From Planctomycetota bacterium (GTDB taxonomy: Bacteria; Planctomycetota; Planctomycetia; Planctomycetales; Planctomycetaceae), in NCBI GenBank assembly GCA_027624335.1, contig JAQBWV010000016.1, forward strand, positions 1 to 47,206: a DNA stretch of 47,206 nt. The letters are read 5' to 3'. A model generated the notes under the pieces. That model worked only from the letters and a program-made list of their open reading frames with translations, was not told the DNA's origin and did not search any database. This document shows positions 17,611 through 26,438 of this stretch, piece by piece. Position numbers and translations under genes: made by a program. Numbering within the stretch: the first letter of the stretch is position 1; the number at the start of each line of letters is the position of its first letter.

Positions 17611-19254
17611 ATGACAAACTCCCGAGCGTCAGCCATCCCTCAATCCGCACGACAGTCCGCGGCGGCAAATCTCCACTTCGATTTCATCGTGATCGGCAGC
17701 GGCTTCGCCGGCAGCCTCATCGCCTGCATACTGCAAAGTCAGGGTCGAACAGTCGCGATCGTCGACCGATCCAGCCATCCAAGGTTTGCTATCGGAGAAT
17801 CATCCACTCCTGCCGCAGGTCTGATTCTGTCGAGCCTCGCCGACCAGTACGACCTCCCCTGGCTGAAGCCCTTCGCCAGGTACGGTACGTGGAAGCAAGC
17901 CTATCCGAAGATCACGACCGGTCGTAAACGAGGCTTCAGCTACTTTCAGCACGAACCCGGCAAGCCGTTCCAGCCGCGCGCCGACCATTCCAACGAACTA
18001 CTCGCAGCCGCCAGTTCCAGCGACGAACTGTCCGACACTCAATGGCTGCGTTCCGACGTCGACGCCTACTTCTTTAAGAAAACCTGCGAGACCGGCGTCG
18101 CTCCGTTTGAGAACTCAGAGATCACCACTCTGCACCAAAACCAGACCGGCTGGCTTGTCGAGGTCAACGAAGCAACTCCACGACAAGGTGTTCGCCGGCG
18201 AACGCTGTCCTCAGGTTTCCTGATCGACGCCAGCGGAGCCGGACAGGTCCTGGCACGACACCTCGGCATCGAAGACGAGTCAGCGAAACTCGCGACCAAC
18301 TCACGCGCGATCTTTGCACACGTCACCGGCCTGCCCGAATGGCATTCCATCCTTGAGCAGGCAGTACCGGGCTCAACCTCCGACCACCCGTTCCATTGCG
18401 ACCACGCCGCACAGCACCACATCCTCGAAGAAGGCTGGATGTGGTGGCTGCGTTTCGATTCGGATGTCACCAGCGTCGGACTGGTTCTCAACAATCGGCC
18501 AACGGGGAGCATTCAATCAGTAGCGGAGTCCGGCGAAGGCCTCACAGCCAGCGAAGAATTCTTTGATGTTGTGAATCGCTATCCAAGTCTTCGCGATGCC
18601 TTTGCCGACGCTTCAGTGATCAATCCCGAATCGATGCCGGTTCGCACTCCAGGACTCCAGCGCCTTTCATCGGAGTTCAATGGCGCGAACTGGGCGATGC
18701 TTCCCCACACCGCTGGATTCATCGACCCACTGCACAGCACGGGAATCGCCCATTCACTCATTGGAGTTGAACGTCTCGCGAATACCCTGCTTAAGCGAAG
18801 ACAGCATGCAAACGACAATTTGCCGATTCTGGAGTTGTGGGATTCCGGTTCTGTAGTGGAGGACGAACTGACACTCATCGACCAACTCGTCGCTGGCTGC
18901 TACGACGCAATCGCAGAACACAGTTTCACGAAGCTCGCTGCGTTCACCATGTGCTACTTCGCCGCCGCAACAACCTGGGAACGTCGCTGCCTTAACAACA
19001 GGAGCAGCTCGGTTCCAGAAAGCGCAAGAGGCAGGGCACTACACCGCCCTGCCCTGCTCTGTGCAGACGTCGCCGACTTCCGCGCGGCCGTGTTCCATCT
19101 CCGTGGCCAGATGCCTGAAGAAACTGAAGATTCATTCGAGCGACTCTGCAAGAAAATACTCACTCCCTTCAATCATGTCGGTCTGTTTGAGCCACCGATC
19201 CCAAACATGTACGGTGGGACGGCGGTGCCGACACATCGAACATTCAATCCCTAA
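17611..19254 (+). CDS. FAD-dependent halogenase-like monooxygenase
   Basis: The protein has 547 residues from ATG 17611; the frame is open to 17500 but that part overlaps the divergent GNAT promoter. It has an FAD Rossmann motif G-S-G-F-A-G at 29-34, then PRFAIGESSTP (58-68), which corresponds to the GES-x-x-P element of flavin-dependent halogenases and alkylhalidases, and an IDASGAG motif at about 205-211. The halogenase hallmark W-x-W-x-I-P is only partly matched by G-W-M-W-W-L-R at 275-281, so halogenation is doubtful. It probably oxidises an organic substrate with flavin. The 3' end overlaps one arm of an inverted repeat. Confidence 0.72.
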   Translation: MTNSRASAIPQSARQSAAANLHFDFIVIGSGFAGSLIACILQSQGRTVAIVDRSSHPRFAIGESSTPAAGLILSSLADQYDLPWLKPFARYGTWKQAYPKITTGRKRGFSYFQHEPGKPFQPRADHSNELLAAASSSDELSDTQWLRSDVDAYFFKKTCETGVAPFENSEITTLHQNQTGWLVEVNEATPRQGVRRRTLSSGFLIDASGAGQVLARHLGIEDESAKLATNSRAIFAHVTGLPEWHSILEQAVPGSTSDHPFHCDHAAQHHILEEGWMWWLRFDSDVTSVGLVLNNRPTGSIQSVAESGEGLTASEEFFDVVNRYPSLRDAFADASVINPESMPVRTPGLQRLSSEFNGANWAMLPHTAGFIDPLHSTGIAHSLIGVERLANTLLKRRQHANDNLPILELWDSGSVVEDELTLIDQLVAGCYDAIAEHSFTKLAAFTMCYFAAATTWERRCLNNRSSSVPESARGRALHRPALLCADVADFRAAVFHLRGQMPEETEDSFERLCKKILTPFNHVGLFEPPIPNMYGGTAVPTHRTFNP

Positions 19255-19302
19255 CATCGAAATAAGATCAACGTTCAATGCTGGACGTTGGCTGTTCGAT
19301 GT
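19233..19302. repeat. Inverted repeat (ACATCGAAC ... GTTCGATGT)
   Basis: Nine-base perfect arms lie at 19233-19241 and 19294-19302. Between them are related words (AACATCGAA, ACGTTCAATG, GGACGTTGG). The left arm covers the last codons of the flavoprotein gene. It could serve as a transcription end signal or be a dispersed intergenic repeat. Confidence 0.5.
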
Positions 19303-19376
19303 TCTCTTTCTCTCTCTGTGAAAACTCAGCGGCCACGGCAATCCCCCATTAATCACCCTCACGACAGAGCATCCTC

Positions 19377-20159
19377 ATGAGCGTACTCGACCGATTCAGA
19401 CTCGACGGCAAGCGACTGTTCATCACTGGCGGCAGCCGGGGTCTTGGTCGCGAGATGGCTCTCGCAATCGCTGACGTTGGTGCCGACTGCGTTCTGGTCG
19501 GACGTGATGAGGAAAGTCTCAACCGCACAGCCGACGACATTCGGGCATTCGGACGAGAAGCCATCACGATCATCGGCGACATCGGAGACCCCGCCGACTG
19601 CGAACGAGTCTGCAACGAAGCCATCAGCAATCACGGCCCGATTGACATCCTGATCAACAACGTCGGCGGTCGTCGCAAAGACATCGCGACGGTGGATATG
19701 CCTCTTGAAACCTGGCAGGAACTTCTGGACCTCAACTTAACCAGCGTCTTCATCTGCACAAAGCTGATCGGTAAATCGATGCTCAACCGAGGCCAGGGCG
19801 GGCGCATCATCAACATCTCCTCGATCAACAGCATGGTCGCGACGAAAGGCATTGGAGGCCGCAGCTACGAAACGTCGAAGGCGGCGATCAACCAGTTCAC
19901 CAGGGCCTGCGCCGTCGACTGGGCCGAGCACGGCATTACGGTCAATGCCATCTGCCCCGGCGGCTTCATGACCGAGCCGAACATCCGCTGGTCCAAAGAA
20001 AACCCGGAACTCATCAAGAACTTCCGCTCACAAATCCCGATGGGCGACCACGGCCAGCCGGAGGACCTCGGCCCGTTAGCCGTCTACCTGGCCAGCGAAG
20101 CCGCCCGTTACGTCACTGGAGCAACCATGGTCATCGACGGCGGTTACACGCTGGTCTGA
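19377..20159 (+). CDS. Short-chain dehydrogenase/reductase (SDR)
   Basis: The protein has 260 residues, the classical SDR length. The cofactor motif TGGSRGLG is at 17-24, the NNVGG structural motif at 94-98, and the catalytic set is Ser about 149 (NISSINS), Tyr164 and Lys168 (Y-E-T-S-K). It also has the PGGFMTEPN loop and a C-terminal VTGATMVIDGGYT typical of gluconate 5-dehydrogenase or 3-oxoacyl reductase-like enzymes. It uses NAD(P)H on a carbohydrate-like or keto substrate that cannot be defined. It lies between a flavoprotein and a secreted propeller gene on the same strand. Confidence 0.93.
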   Translation: MSVLDRFRLDGKRLFITGGSRGLGREMALAIADVGADCVLVGRDEESLNRTADDIRAFGREAITIIGDIGDPADCERVCNEAISNHGPIDILINNVGGRRKDIATVDMPLETWQELLDLNLTSVFICTKLIGKSMLNRGQGGRIINISSINSMVATKGIGGRSYETSKAAINQFTRACAVDWAEHGITVNAICPGGFMTEPNIRWSKENPELIKNFRSQIPMGDHGQPEDLGPLAVYLASEAARYVTGATMVIDGGYTLV

Positions 20160-20263
20160 TCTCACAGTGACTCTCCGTCGGCCATTCGTCCTGATATATC
20201 GTATTGTGGTCGGACCGCCCTGCCGCAAACTCCCCTGATCCGTGACAGAGTCAGAGTGGAACC

Positions 20264-21235
20264 ATGGAAAACATCCACAGCCCCCGAATGATCCTCGTGC
20301 TGGCGGGACTGCTCTTCCAATCGCAATTGGGAGTTGCGTACGCCGAGCAGCCCTCAGACCAGAAATCGAAACTGAAAGATGCCGCCAAAGCGCCGGCGGT
20401 GAGGTACTGCGAAATCTGGGCGATGGATGCTGACGGTCGCAACACTCGCAAGGTTGCTCGCGTTCCTGATTACCCGTTCATCAATTCGCCGGAGATTTCT
20501 CCCGACGGAACCCGCGTCGCTGTCGACGGGTGGAGAACGGGCGAAGGGACTGGGGATGCCGTGATACTGATCGTCGATATAAAAACCCGAGACGTCGAGA
20601 ATCTTGGCAAAGGGTGCATGCCCACCTGGGCTCCCAACGGAGAGTCGATTGCACTCTGCAAGTATGGCGACAGACAGGGCGGGGGCGGCGTCTATATTCG
20701 GTCACTCGATGGTAAAACCGAAGTGCAGATTGATCGTCAAGGGTGGGGAATTCAGTGGTCCCCCGACGGTCTTAAACTTGCCTATACCAAAGGCGGCCAG
20801 TTCATCATCTACACCAGCGCAAACGATTCGTGGGACATCATTTCGCCGAAGGACTGGAACTACAGTACCATCTATTGGAACCCGACATGGTCTCCGGATT
20901 CAACCAAGCTCTGTTTCAAAGCGAAGGATGTCACGGGGACTCATCACTTTGCGATTCTCAACATGGAAGGAGACATGCCGGTCGTTCAATCTCGAATCAG
21001 CGCTGATGGATTCAATCCGGACATCGCCTGGCATCCTGACGGAAAGCGCATTGCGATTCCGAAAGCCGCCGCCGCAGGTCAGTTCGGCAGGCTGGTCGAG
21101 TTCAACCCGGACGACGTGCCTGGAGACGGAAAACAGGCCGGAGTGGTCATGCAGGGGCAACCGAACGATCGTCACAACAGCGGCATGAGCTGGTCACGCG
21201 ACGGCAAGACGTTGTTCTTTATCAGCCGGGAATAG
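20264..21235 (+). CDS. Exported TolB/PD40-type beta-propeller protein
   Basis: The protein has 323 residues with an N-terminal signal (ILVLAGLLFQSQLGVAYA) and a series of PD40 blades: SPEISPDGTRVAVD, MPTWAPNGESIALC, GIQWSPDGLKLAYT, NPTWSPDSTKLCFK, DIAWHPDGKRIAIP and a last SWSRDGKTLFFI. Such propellers are found in TolB and in many planctomycete periplasmic proteins, where they scaffold or bind partners. No peptidase or lipase domain is attached. The start at ATG 20264 has a GGA two bases before it, so the ribosome site is weak. It is followed after 115 bp by the Gfo/Idh/MocA gene. Confidence 0.82.
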   Translation: MENIHSPRMILVLAGLLFQSQLGVAYAEQPSDQKSKLKDAAKAPAVRYCEIWAMDADGRNTRKVARVPDYPFINSPEISPDGTRVAVDGWRTGEGTGDAVILIVDIKTRDVENLGKGCMPTWAPNGESIALCKYGDRQGGGGVYIRSLDGKTEVQIDRQGWGIQWSPDGLKLAYTKGGQFIIYTSANDSWDIISPKDWNYSTIYWNPTWSPDSTKLCFKAKDVTGTHHFAILNMEGDMPVVQSRISADGFNPDIAWHPDGKRIAIPKAAAAGQFGRLVEFNPDDVPGDGKQAGVVMQGQPNDRHNSGMSWSRDGKTLFFISRE

Positions 21236-21350
21236 GGCGGCCGTGCGAAGCGGTTCCTGGCCAGGCCATGCTTCTCCCTATCAGTTCACGAAGGCGGTTG
21301 CGGTCGTTTAGCCTCAACATCGGATCATCACCACATTCTGGAGACTCGCT

Positions 21351-22676
21351 ATGACTTCTGAATTGAACCGACGCCGTTTCATTCAGTCTGCATCCGGTAC
21401 TGCGGCCACGATCGCCGCTGCTCAGGCAATTCCTGGAGTCTTCGCTGCTCAGTCGACGCGGCCGGAAACGGTCAACATTGCGTTGATCGGCTGCGGTGGC
21501 ATTATGACTCACCACTTGAAGGGGCTGGTCAGTCGCAAAGAGGCCGTCTCTATCTCATGGCTGTGTGACATCGATCCGGCGCAGATCGATCGCATGGCGA
21601 AGAACATGGTTGGGTTTCAGTCGAAGCCCGCCAAACGAACGTCGAAGTTCGAGGACGTGCTGGCCGATCCCAACGTCGATGCCGTGATTGTCGCGACGCC
21701 GCATCACTGGCACGCGCCGATTGCCATCAACGCCATGGCGGAGGGCAAAGACGTTTATCTGGAGAAGCCGATCTCGCACGTGTACGACGAAGGCCACGCG
21801 ATCATTCGCGCCGCGAAGAAGTACAAACGAGTCGTGCAGCAGGGCAGCCAGATGCGAAACAGCCCGGTCACCGAACGAGCGGGCAAGTTGCTGGCGGACG
21901 GTGCGATCGGAGAGATCAAAATTGCAAAAGCATGGACGGCCGAGATGAGGCACACCGTCAAGCCTGTCCCGGACTCTACGCCGCCGAAGGGAGCCGACTA
22001 CGATCGCTGGCTGGGGCCAGCTCCCAAACGTCCGTTCAACGAACATCGCTACCACAGTACCTGGCGGATGTATCGAGACTATGCGAACGGAGAAATCGGC
22101 GACGACGGAATCCACGACATCGATATGGCCTGCTGGGGGCTGGGAGTTGATTCGGCACCCAGCCAGATCACCGCTCGCGGCAGCCGCATGATTCTGCACG
22201 GGCACGCCAGCGAGTATCCCGACAACATGAATGTGACCTGGCAGTTTCCCGACGGGCGACTGGTCGTTTACGAAAACTATCCATTCACCGCATACGGAAT
22301 TCACGGCTTCGACAACGGCAACGTCTTCTACGGCACGGAAGGCTACATGGTGTTCTCGCGCCGCGGTGCATTCAACGTGTTCCTGGGCCCCAAAGGCAAA
22401 CCCGGACCGACCGAAGGCGACGTCCGAGGCGAGCGAGGTTACGCCGAACACATGGCTGAATTCCTGAACGCAGTGCGGACCCGCAATCTCAATACGAAAG
22501 CGCGACCAGAAGTCGCCCACCGATCCTGCGCGCTGGTTCATCTCGGAGAGATCGCCTTCCGTACGAAAGGAAGGCTCGACTTCGACCCGAAGATCGAACG
22601 CTTCACCGACTGCGACGAAGCCAACCAACTACTGACCAAGATCTATCGATCGCCTTACGACCTGCCTGCCGTTTGA
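21351..22676 (+). CDS. Tat-exported Gfo/Idh/MocA-family oxidoreductase
   Basis: The protein has 441 residues with ATG 21351 after CTGGAG. A twin-arginine signal is present (NRRRFIQSASG, residues 6-16), so the enzyme probably folds with its NAD(P) before export. The Rossmann motif is IALIGCGGI (43-51), VATPHHWH is at 114-121, and the EKP catalytic Lys is at 139. The C-terminal domain has WRMYRDYANGEIGDDGIHDIDM, with the two His/Asp residues common in planctomycete members. It acts on a sugar or inositol-like substrate. Many planctomycetes encode dozens of such exported enzymes linked to glycan use. Confidence 0.93.
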   Translation: MTSELNRRRFIQSASGTAATIAAAQAIPGVFAAQSTRPETVNIALIGCGGIMTHHLKGLVSRKEAVSISWLCDIDPAQIDRMAKNMVGFQSKPAKRTSKFEDVLADPNVDAVIVATPHHWHAPIAINAMAEGKDVYLEKPISHVYDEGHAIIRAAKKYKRVVQQGSQMRNSPVTERAGKLLADGAIGEIKIAKAWTAEMRHTVKPVPDSTPPKGADYDRWLGPAPKRPFNEHRYHSTWRMYRDYANGEIGDDGIHDIDMACWGLGVDSAPSQITARGSRMILHGHASEYPDNMNVTWQFPDGRLVVYENYPFTAYGIHGFDNGNVFYGTEGYMVFSRRGAFNVFLGPKGKPGPTEGDVRGERGYAEHMAEFLNAVRTRNLNTKARPEVAHRSCALVHLGEIAFRTKGRLDFDPKIERFTDCDEANQLLTKIYRSPYDLPAV

Positions 22677-22936
22677 ATTCGTCGATGCCGGACCGTCGGA
22701 ATGGTCAATACAGAACCGGACGCTTCACGGAGATTCGATCATCGAGGGCAGGTACTTGAGCATCGTACGAATGGCCGCTGAACGTCGACTGTGCTTGCAG
22801 GCTGCCTCGACCACGGCGGACGAGATGTGCGGGTTGTTCACTTCTGCCATCCTCGCGAACCTAAGGCTTGCAAGCTGGCTCCAGCATGGCAAGGATTCCG
22901 ACGGCCCGTCGAATCGGATCTTCCTGCCTTGAGAGA

Positions 22937-23818
22937 ATGACAGCTGCGATGACCTCAGTGTCGCTTCAGAATAATCACGATCACTCACTGTCGGCGAACC
23001 CCAGCCCTGGCCAGCGTTTGGCGGACGGGTTATCAACGGATGAGATCGCGCAGTTTGAGCGGGACGGGTTTCTGGTCGCTCGCGGTCTGGCGGCAGGCGA
23101 CTGGACTGCCCGCATGCTGCAGGTCACGCGAGAGCACCTTGAGCGCGAGCTGCCGCCGGTCGAGCTGGAAGCCGACGTGCATTATCCCGGCTCCCCGGAA
23201 TCAATCGACCAGCCGGGCGGGCGGACGATTCGGCGGCTCAAGCAGGCACATTCGCGGGACATCGTGTTTACCGAGTGGATTTGCCACGTCCCGCTCGTTC
23301 GCCGACTGACGCAGCTGCTGGGACCGGGAGTGGTCATGCCGCTGGCTCATCACAACTGTGTCATGACGAAACAGCCGCATCACAGCAGCGACACTCGCTG
23401 GCACCGCGACATTCGCTTCTGGAATTTCACGCGGCCGGAACTGGTCAATGTCTGGCTCGCGATGGGCGACGAGTACCCCGACAACGGCGGACTGTTCATC
23501 ATTCCTGGTTCACATCGGATTGAACTGCAGCCGGCGCAACTCGACGACGACCAGTTCTTTCGAGAAGACGTACCAATCAATCAGCCCCTGCTGGATTCAG
23601 CCATTCCCGTCAAATTGTCCGCTGGCGACGTGCTGTTATTTCACGCTCGCACTTTGCATTCAGCTTCGAGAAACAACACCGACCAGGCGAAGTATTCGGC
23701 CGTTTTCACGTTTCGCCCAGCCGATAACACACCCCTGCCAGACTCGCGATCTGCAGCTGCCGGCGAAGTCGTCCTTCCAGAGCTGCCCGACGAACTCAAC
23801 TCACAGGTAGCAGGGTGA
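22937..23818 (+). CDS. Phytanoyl-CoA dioxygenase (PhyH) family protein
   Basis: The protein has 293 residues from ATG 22937; another ATG at 22949 is as likely, and the frame runs back to 22868. The Fe(II) ligands of the 2-oxoglutarate dioxygenase fold appear as H156-R-D158 in TRWHRDIRFWN and a distal His at about 241 in RTLHSASRNNT. Between them is NGGLFIIPGSHR, a strong PhyH-family mark. It hydroxylates a small molecule in the cytoplasm; the substrate is open. The aminotransferase gene starts 77 bp downstream and may be co-transcribed. The 260 bp upstream (22677-22936) holds no convincing gene. Confidence 0.9.
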   Translation: MTAAMTSVSLQNNHDHSLSANPSPGQRLADGLSTDEIAQFERDGFLVARGLAAGDWTARMLQVTREHLERELPPVELEADVHYPGSPESIDQPGGRTIRRLKQAHSRDIVFTEWICHVPLVRRLTQLLGPGVVMPLAHHNCVMTKQPHHSSDTRWHRDIRFWNFTRPELVNVWLAMGDEYPDNGGLFIIPGSHRIELQPAQLDDDQFFREDVPINQPLLDSAIPVKLSAGDVLLFHARTLHSASRNNTDQAKYSAVFTFRPADNTPLPDSRSAAAGEVVLPELPDELNSQVAG

Positions 23819-23894
23819 GTACCGAAACTCCGCTTGCCGCATTCCGTAAGGCATCGTCGAGCGAAGCACACGCTCGTTACCAGTAGGAACCGTA

Positions 23895-25178
23895 ATGCCA
23901 CTGCCCGATATCCGCTTCAGCCAGCGCCGCCAGCAGGCTGCTGAGCAGAGCATCGCTTACCTCATGCAGCAGGGCATCGAGAATCGCGACGTCATCTCGT
24001 TGGCCGCTGTCTTCGTTGATGAAGCCACCCTGCCGGTCTCGCTCGTCCGAGAGTCGATCGCCAGCATCCTGACTGACGATGCAGATGGACATCGAGCCCT
24101 GCAGTACGGGACGACTGCCGGTTTCGCTCCTTTGCGCGAAAACCTACTGAACCATTTGGTGCGGCTGGAGAACTGCTCGACGTCAGATCTGAATCTCACG
24201 GCGGACGAGATCATTGTCACGTCGGGTTCGCAGCAGCTGCTGCAGCATCTGTCGGACGTGCTGTTTGACCCGGGCGACATCTGCCTGGTCGCCGCCCCCA
24301 CTTACTTCGTCTTTCTGGGAACGCTCAACGGAGTCGGCGCAAAAGCCATCGCCGTCGAAACGGACGAGCACGGCATGCGGATGGACGCGCTCGAAGCTGA
24401 ACTGGCACGCATCGAACAGGCTGGCGATCTGCACCGCGTCAAGATGATCTACCTGGTCAGTTCGTTCGAAAATCCCAGCGGAGTGACACTCGCCGACGAC
24501 CGCCGCAGACAGGTGGTCGAGATCGCTCGGCGCTGGTCGAAAGAGCAACGCATTCTGATTCTGGAAGACGCCGCCTACCGCGAACTTCGTTACGCTGGCG
24601 ACGACGGGCCAAGCATCTGGAGCTACGACCAGAACCGTCAGTTTGTGATTCTGGCGCAGACATTCTCGAAGAGTTTCTCACCTGGCATCCGTGTCGCCTA
24701 CGGGGTTCTGCCGAGCGATCTGGTCTCGGCGATCCACGACATCAAAGGAAACTTCGACTTCGGCTCACCAAACCTCAATCAGCGCATCATCTGCGACGCA
24801 TTGCAGACGGGGAACTACGAGCGTCACGTCTCAAGTCTGCAATCGTCCTATCGAGTCAAACGGGACGCCATGCTGACGGCGGCCGACGACTTTTTCGCAG
24901 ACATCCCCGGTGTTTCCTGGCTGAAGCCCAGCGGCGGGTTGTACGTGTGGATGACACTTCCGGAAGAAATCGAGACGGGATTTGAAAGTCCGCTCTTCAA
25001 GCAGGCCAGCAGGATCGACGGGGTGATGTACGTTCCTGGTGAGATCTTCTACCCCCAGAATTCCCCATTGCGACGTCGCAGCCAGATGCGTCTGAGCTTT
25101 GGTGTCGAGTCGCGTGTAACCATCCGCGATGGAATTCAGCGACTCTCGCAGGCAGTTCGTCACGTGATGATGAGGTGA
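23895..25178 (+). CDS. PLP-dependent aminotransferase (fold type I, LysN/MocR-like)
   Basis: The protein has 427 residues from ATG 23895 with AGGAA upstream. It has the class I/II aminotransferase landmarks: YGTTAGFAPLRE near 71-82, TSGSQQLL (109-116), Asn193 in SSFENPSGV, Asp225 in ILEDAAYRELRY with Tyr228, and the PLP Lys259 in AQTFSKSFSPGIR followed by Arg266. The layout is closest to 2-aminoadipate or valine-pyruvate type transaminases. No DNA-binding domain is fused, so it is not a MocR regulator. The pairing with the PhyH dioxygenase suggests a joint role on an amino-acid-like compound, but this is only a guess. Confidence 0.93.
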   Translation: MPLPDIRFSQRRQQAAEQSIAYLMQQGIENRDVISLAAVFVDEATLPVSLVRESIASILTDDADGHRALQYGTTAGFAPLRENLLNHLVRLENCSTSDLNLTADEIIVTSGSQQLLQHLSDVLFDPGDICLVAAPTYFVFLGTLNGVGAKAIAVETDEHGMRMDALEAELARIEQAGDLHRVKMIYLVSSFENPSGVTLADDRRRQVVEIARRWSKEQRILILEDAAYRELRYAGDDGPSIWSYDQNRQFVILAQTFSKSFSPGIRVAYGVLPSDLVSAIHDIKGNFDFGSPNLNQRIICDALQTGNYERHVSSLQSSYRVKRDAMLTAADDFFADIPGVSWLKPSGGLYVWMTLPEEIETGFESPLFKQASRIDGVMYVPGEIFYPQNSPLRRRSQMRLSFGVESRVTIRDGIQRLSQAVRHVMMR

Positions 25179-25363
25179 CGATTCAGCGCTCGTCTGGCGG
25201 TTTTCAAACCGTTCGGAGTGTGCGAGTCTGACAGGTGCTGCCGATCGCGGTTGGTTCAGCCTTCCGGAATGTCACTCCGCGCTACGAACTGCTGCCCGCC
25301 GTTTGGCGATCGATGACGTATAGATGGGAGTCTGCCGTTCGTCTCAAACTGCGGGGAATCGTC

Positions 25364-25576
25364 ATGGTCGCCACACTTTCGCCAACTCTTGCCACCACCT
25401 CCGTATCAGGTTCTCACGTTTCACAGTGCGTTCACTGGAGACAGGTCAAACGCTGCTCGACAGTCGAGAGCGCCGAGCAGGAAATCGCTCGCCTTCGCAC
25501 TAAAGGAATCGAAGCGTTCCTGTCGATGGTTGATGGACTCTGCGTGCTCGCCCCAACTCACGAACATCAAGGTTAA
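25364..25576 (+). CDS. Small hypothetical protein (70 aa)
   Basis: A 70-residue frame starts at ATG 25364 with GGGGAA 6 nt ahead, which is a good ribosome site. The C-terminal half looks protein-like (AEQEIARLRTKGIEAFLS then VDGLCVLAPTHEHQG), with an amphipathic helix and a short hydrophobic end. The N-terminal part is Ser/Thr-rich. It is not recognised. The frame is open back to 25235 but without a ribosome site. It lies 110 bp before the putative selenoprotein gene, so a shared transcript is possible. Confidence 0.4.
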   Translation: MVATLSPTLATTSVSGSHVSQCVHWRQVKRCSTVESAEQEIARLRTKGIEAFLSMVDGLCVLAPTHEHQG

Positions 25577-25686
25577 GTGGGAGTGGGTTTAATTGTCGAT
25601 GCTGACGTTACTTCGCGAGCACGCTCCTGCTAAACATCAAATCGTTTGATGGGCAGGAAGCAGTACCACTTGAGGAGACTATCGTC

Positions 25687-26274
25687 ATGGCGTGGATCGA
25701 CCTGATTCGAGAATCCGAGGCAACGGGTTCCCTGGCGAAGCTCTACCAGACAGCTCGCGACCGAGCCGGCTACATTGCCCAGATCATTCAGGTGATGAGC
25801 CGTGACGCCGACGTCGCTGCCGAGTCCATCCGGTTCTACGTGCGCCTGATGAAGTCGCCCAACGCCCTCAACGCCGCCCGTCGAGAATTACTGGCCGCAG
25901 TCGTCAGCAACGTCAACGACTGCTACTACTGAACGCTCTCGCATGCCAGAGACTTCGGTCTGGAGTCCAACGACCCGGTTAATGCAGAGAAGCTTGTCAT
26001 CGACTACCGAACTGCAGACCTGCCAGCGGCCGACCTTGCTCTGTGCGACTTTGCCGTCAAGCTGACTCTGCATCCCGGACAGATGACGAAGTCACACGTC
26101 GAAACCCTGCAGAGCCACGGCTTCGACGACGACCAGATCACGATCGCGACGCAGGTCATCAGCTACTTCAACTACATCAACCGCGTAGCCGACGGACTCG
26201 GAGTCGATCCCGATGACTGGATGACGCCGCCACGCGACGAGTGGCTTGCAGTCAAGGCACGAGATTACGCGTGA
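25687..26274 (+). CDS. AhpD-like (carboxymuconolactone decarboxylase family) selenoprotein candidate, in-frame TGA as Sec82
   Basis: The gene starts at ATG 25687 with GAGGAG 9 nt upstream. The frame is open for 195 codons except for TGA at 25930-25932. The AhpD catalytic motif E-x11-C-x2-C-x3-H is complete (Glu67, Cys79, His86) except that the second Cys, position 82, is this TGA (NDCYY-TGA-TLSH). The frame continues after it with no further stop for 113 codons, giving the usual length of peroxidase-related CMD proteins (about 190 residues) and a normal C-terminal helix set. A stem-loop follows the TGA. The best reading is a Cys-x-x-Sec redox site acting in hydroperoxide reduction. A nonsense mutation is the alternative, but the position would be a coincidence. 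It requires SelA-D elsewhere in the genome. Confidence 0.75.
25930..25963 (+). promoter_or_regulatory. Candidate bacterial SECIS stem-loop after the TGA codon
   Basis: Downstream of TGA 25930-25932, CCAGA (25946-25950) can pair with TCTGG (25959-25963), leaving the loop GACTTCGG. The loop begins 18 nt after the TGA with a G, within the spacing and loop rules used for bacterial SECIS elements. A second fold, AGAC-UUCG-GUCU with a two-base bulge and flanking CC/GG pairs, is also possible and has a very stable UUCG loop. Which form, if either, is recognised by SelB cannot be decided here. Confidence 0.5.
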
Positions 26275-26438
26275 CGGATTCGATGGCCAGCGCCACTTTA
26301 GACTGAAATCCCAACAACCTCATCGAATCGCTGGACACGCCGACACAGGGTGAGAGTCAAGTCAGCAGTGCTCACTCGGCGCAAACCTGACGTGAATCGC
26401 AGTCGTCGGCTGCAGAACACAGAACGCCGCAACCGCTG

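Noticed and set aside
21555..22628. Long minus-strand open frame of 357 codons
   Set aside because: It is antisense to the Gfo/Idh/MocA gene, whose motifs are complete; a shadow frame in GC-rich DNA.
22725..23036. Minus-strand frame of 103 codons in the gap before the PhyH gene
   Set aside because: It overlaps the PhyH start, lacks a ribosome site and resembles no known protein; left unassigned.
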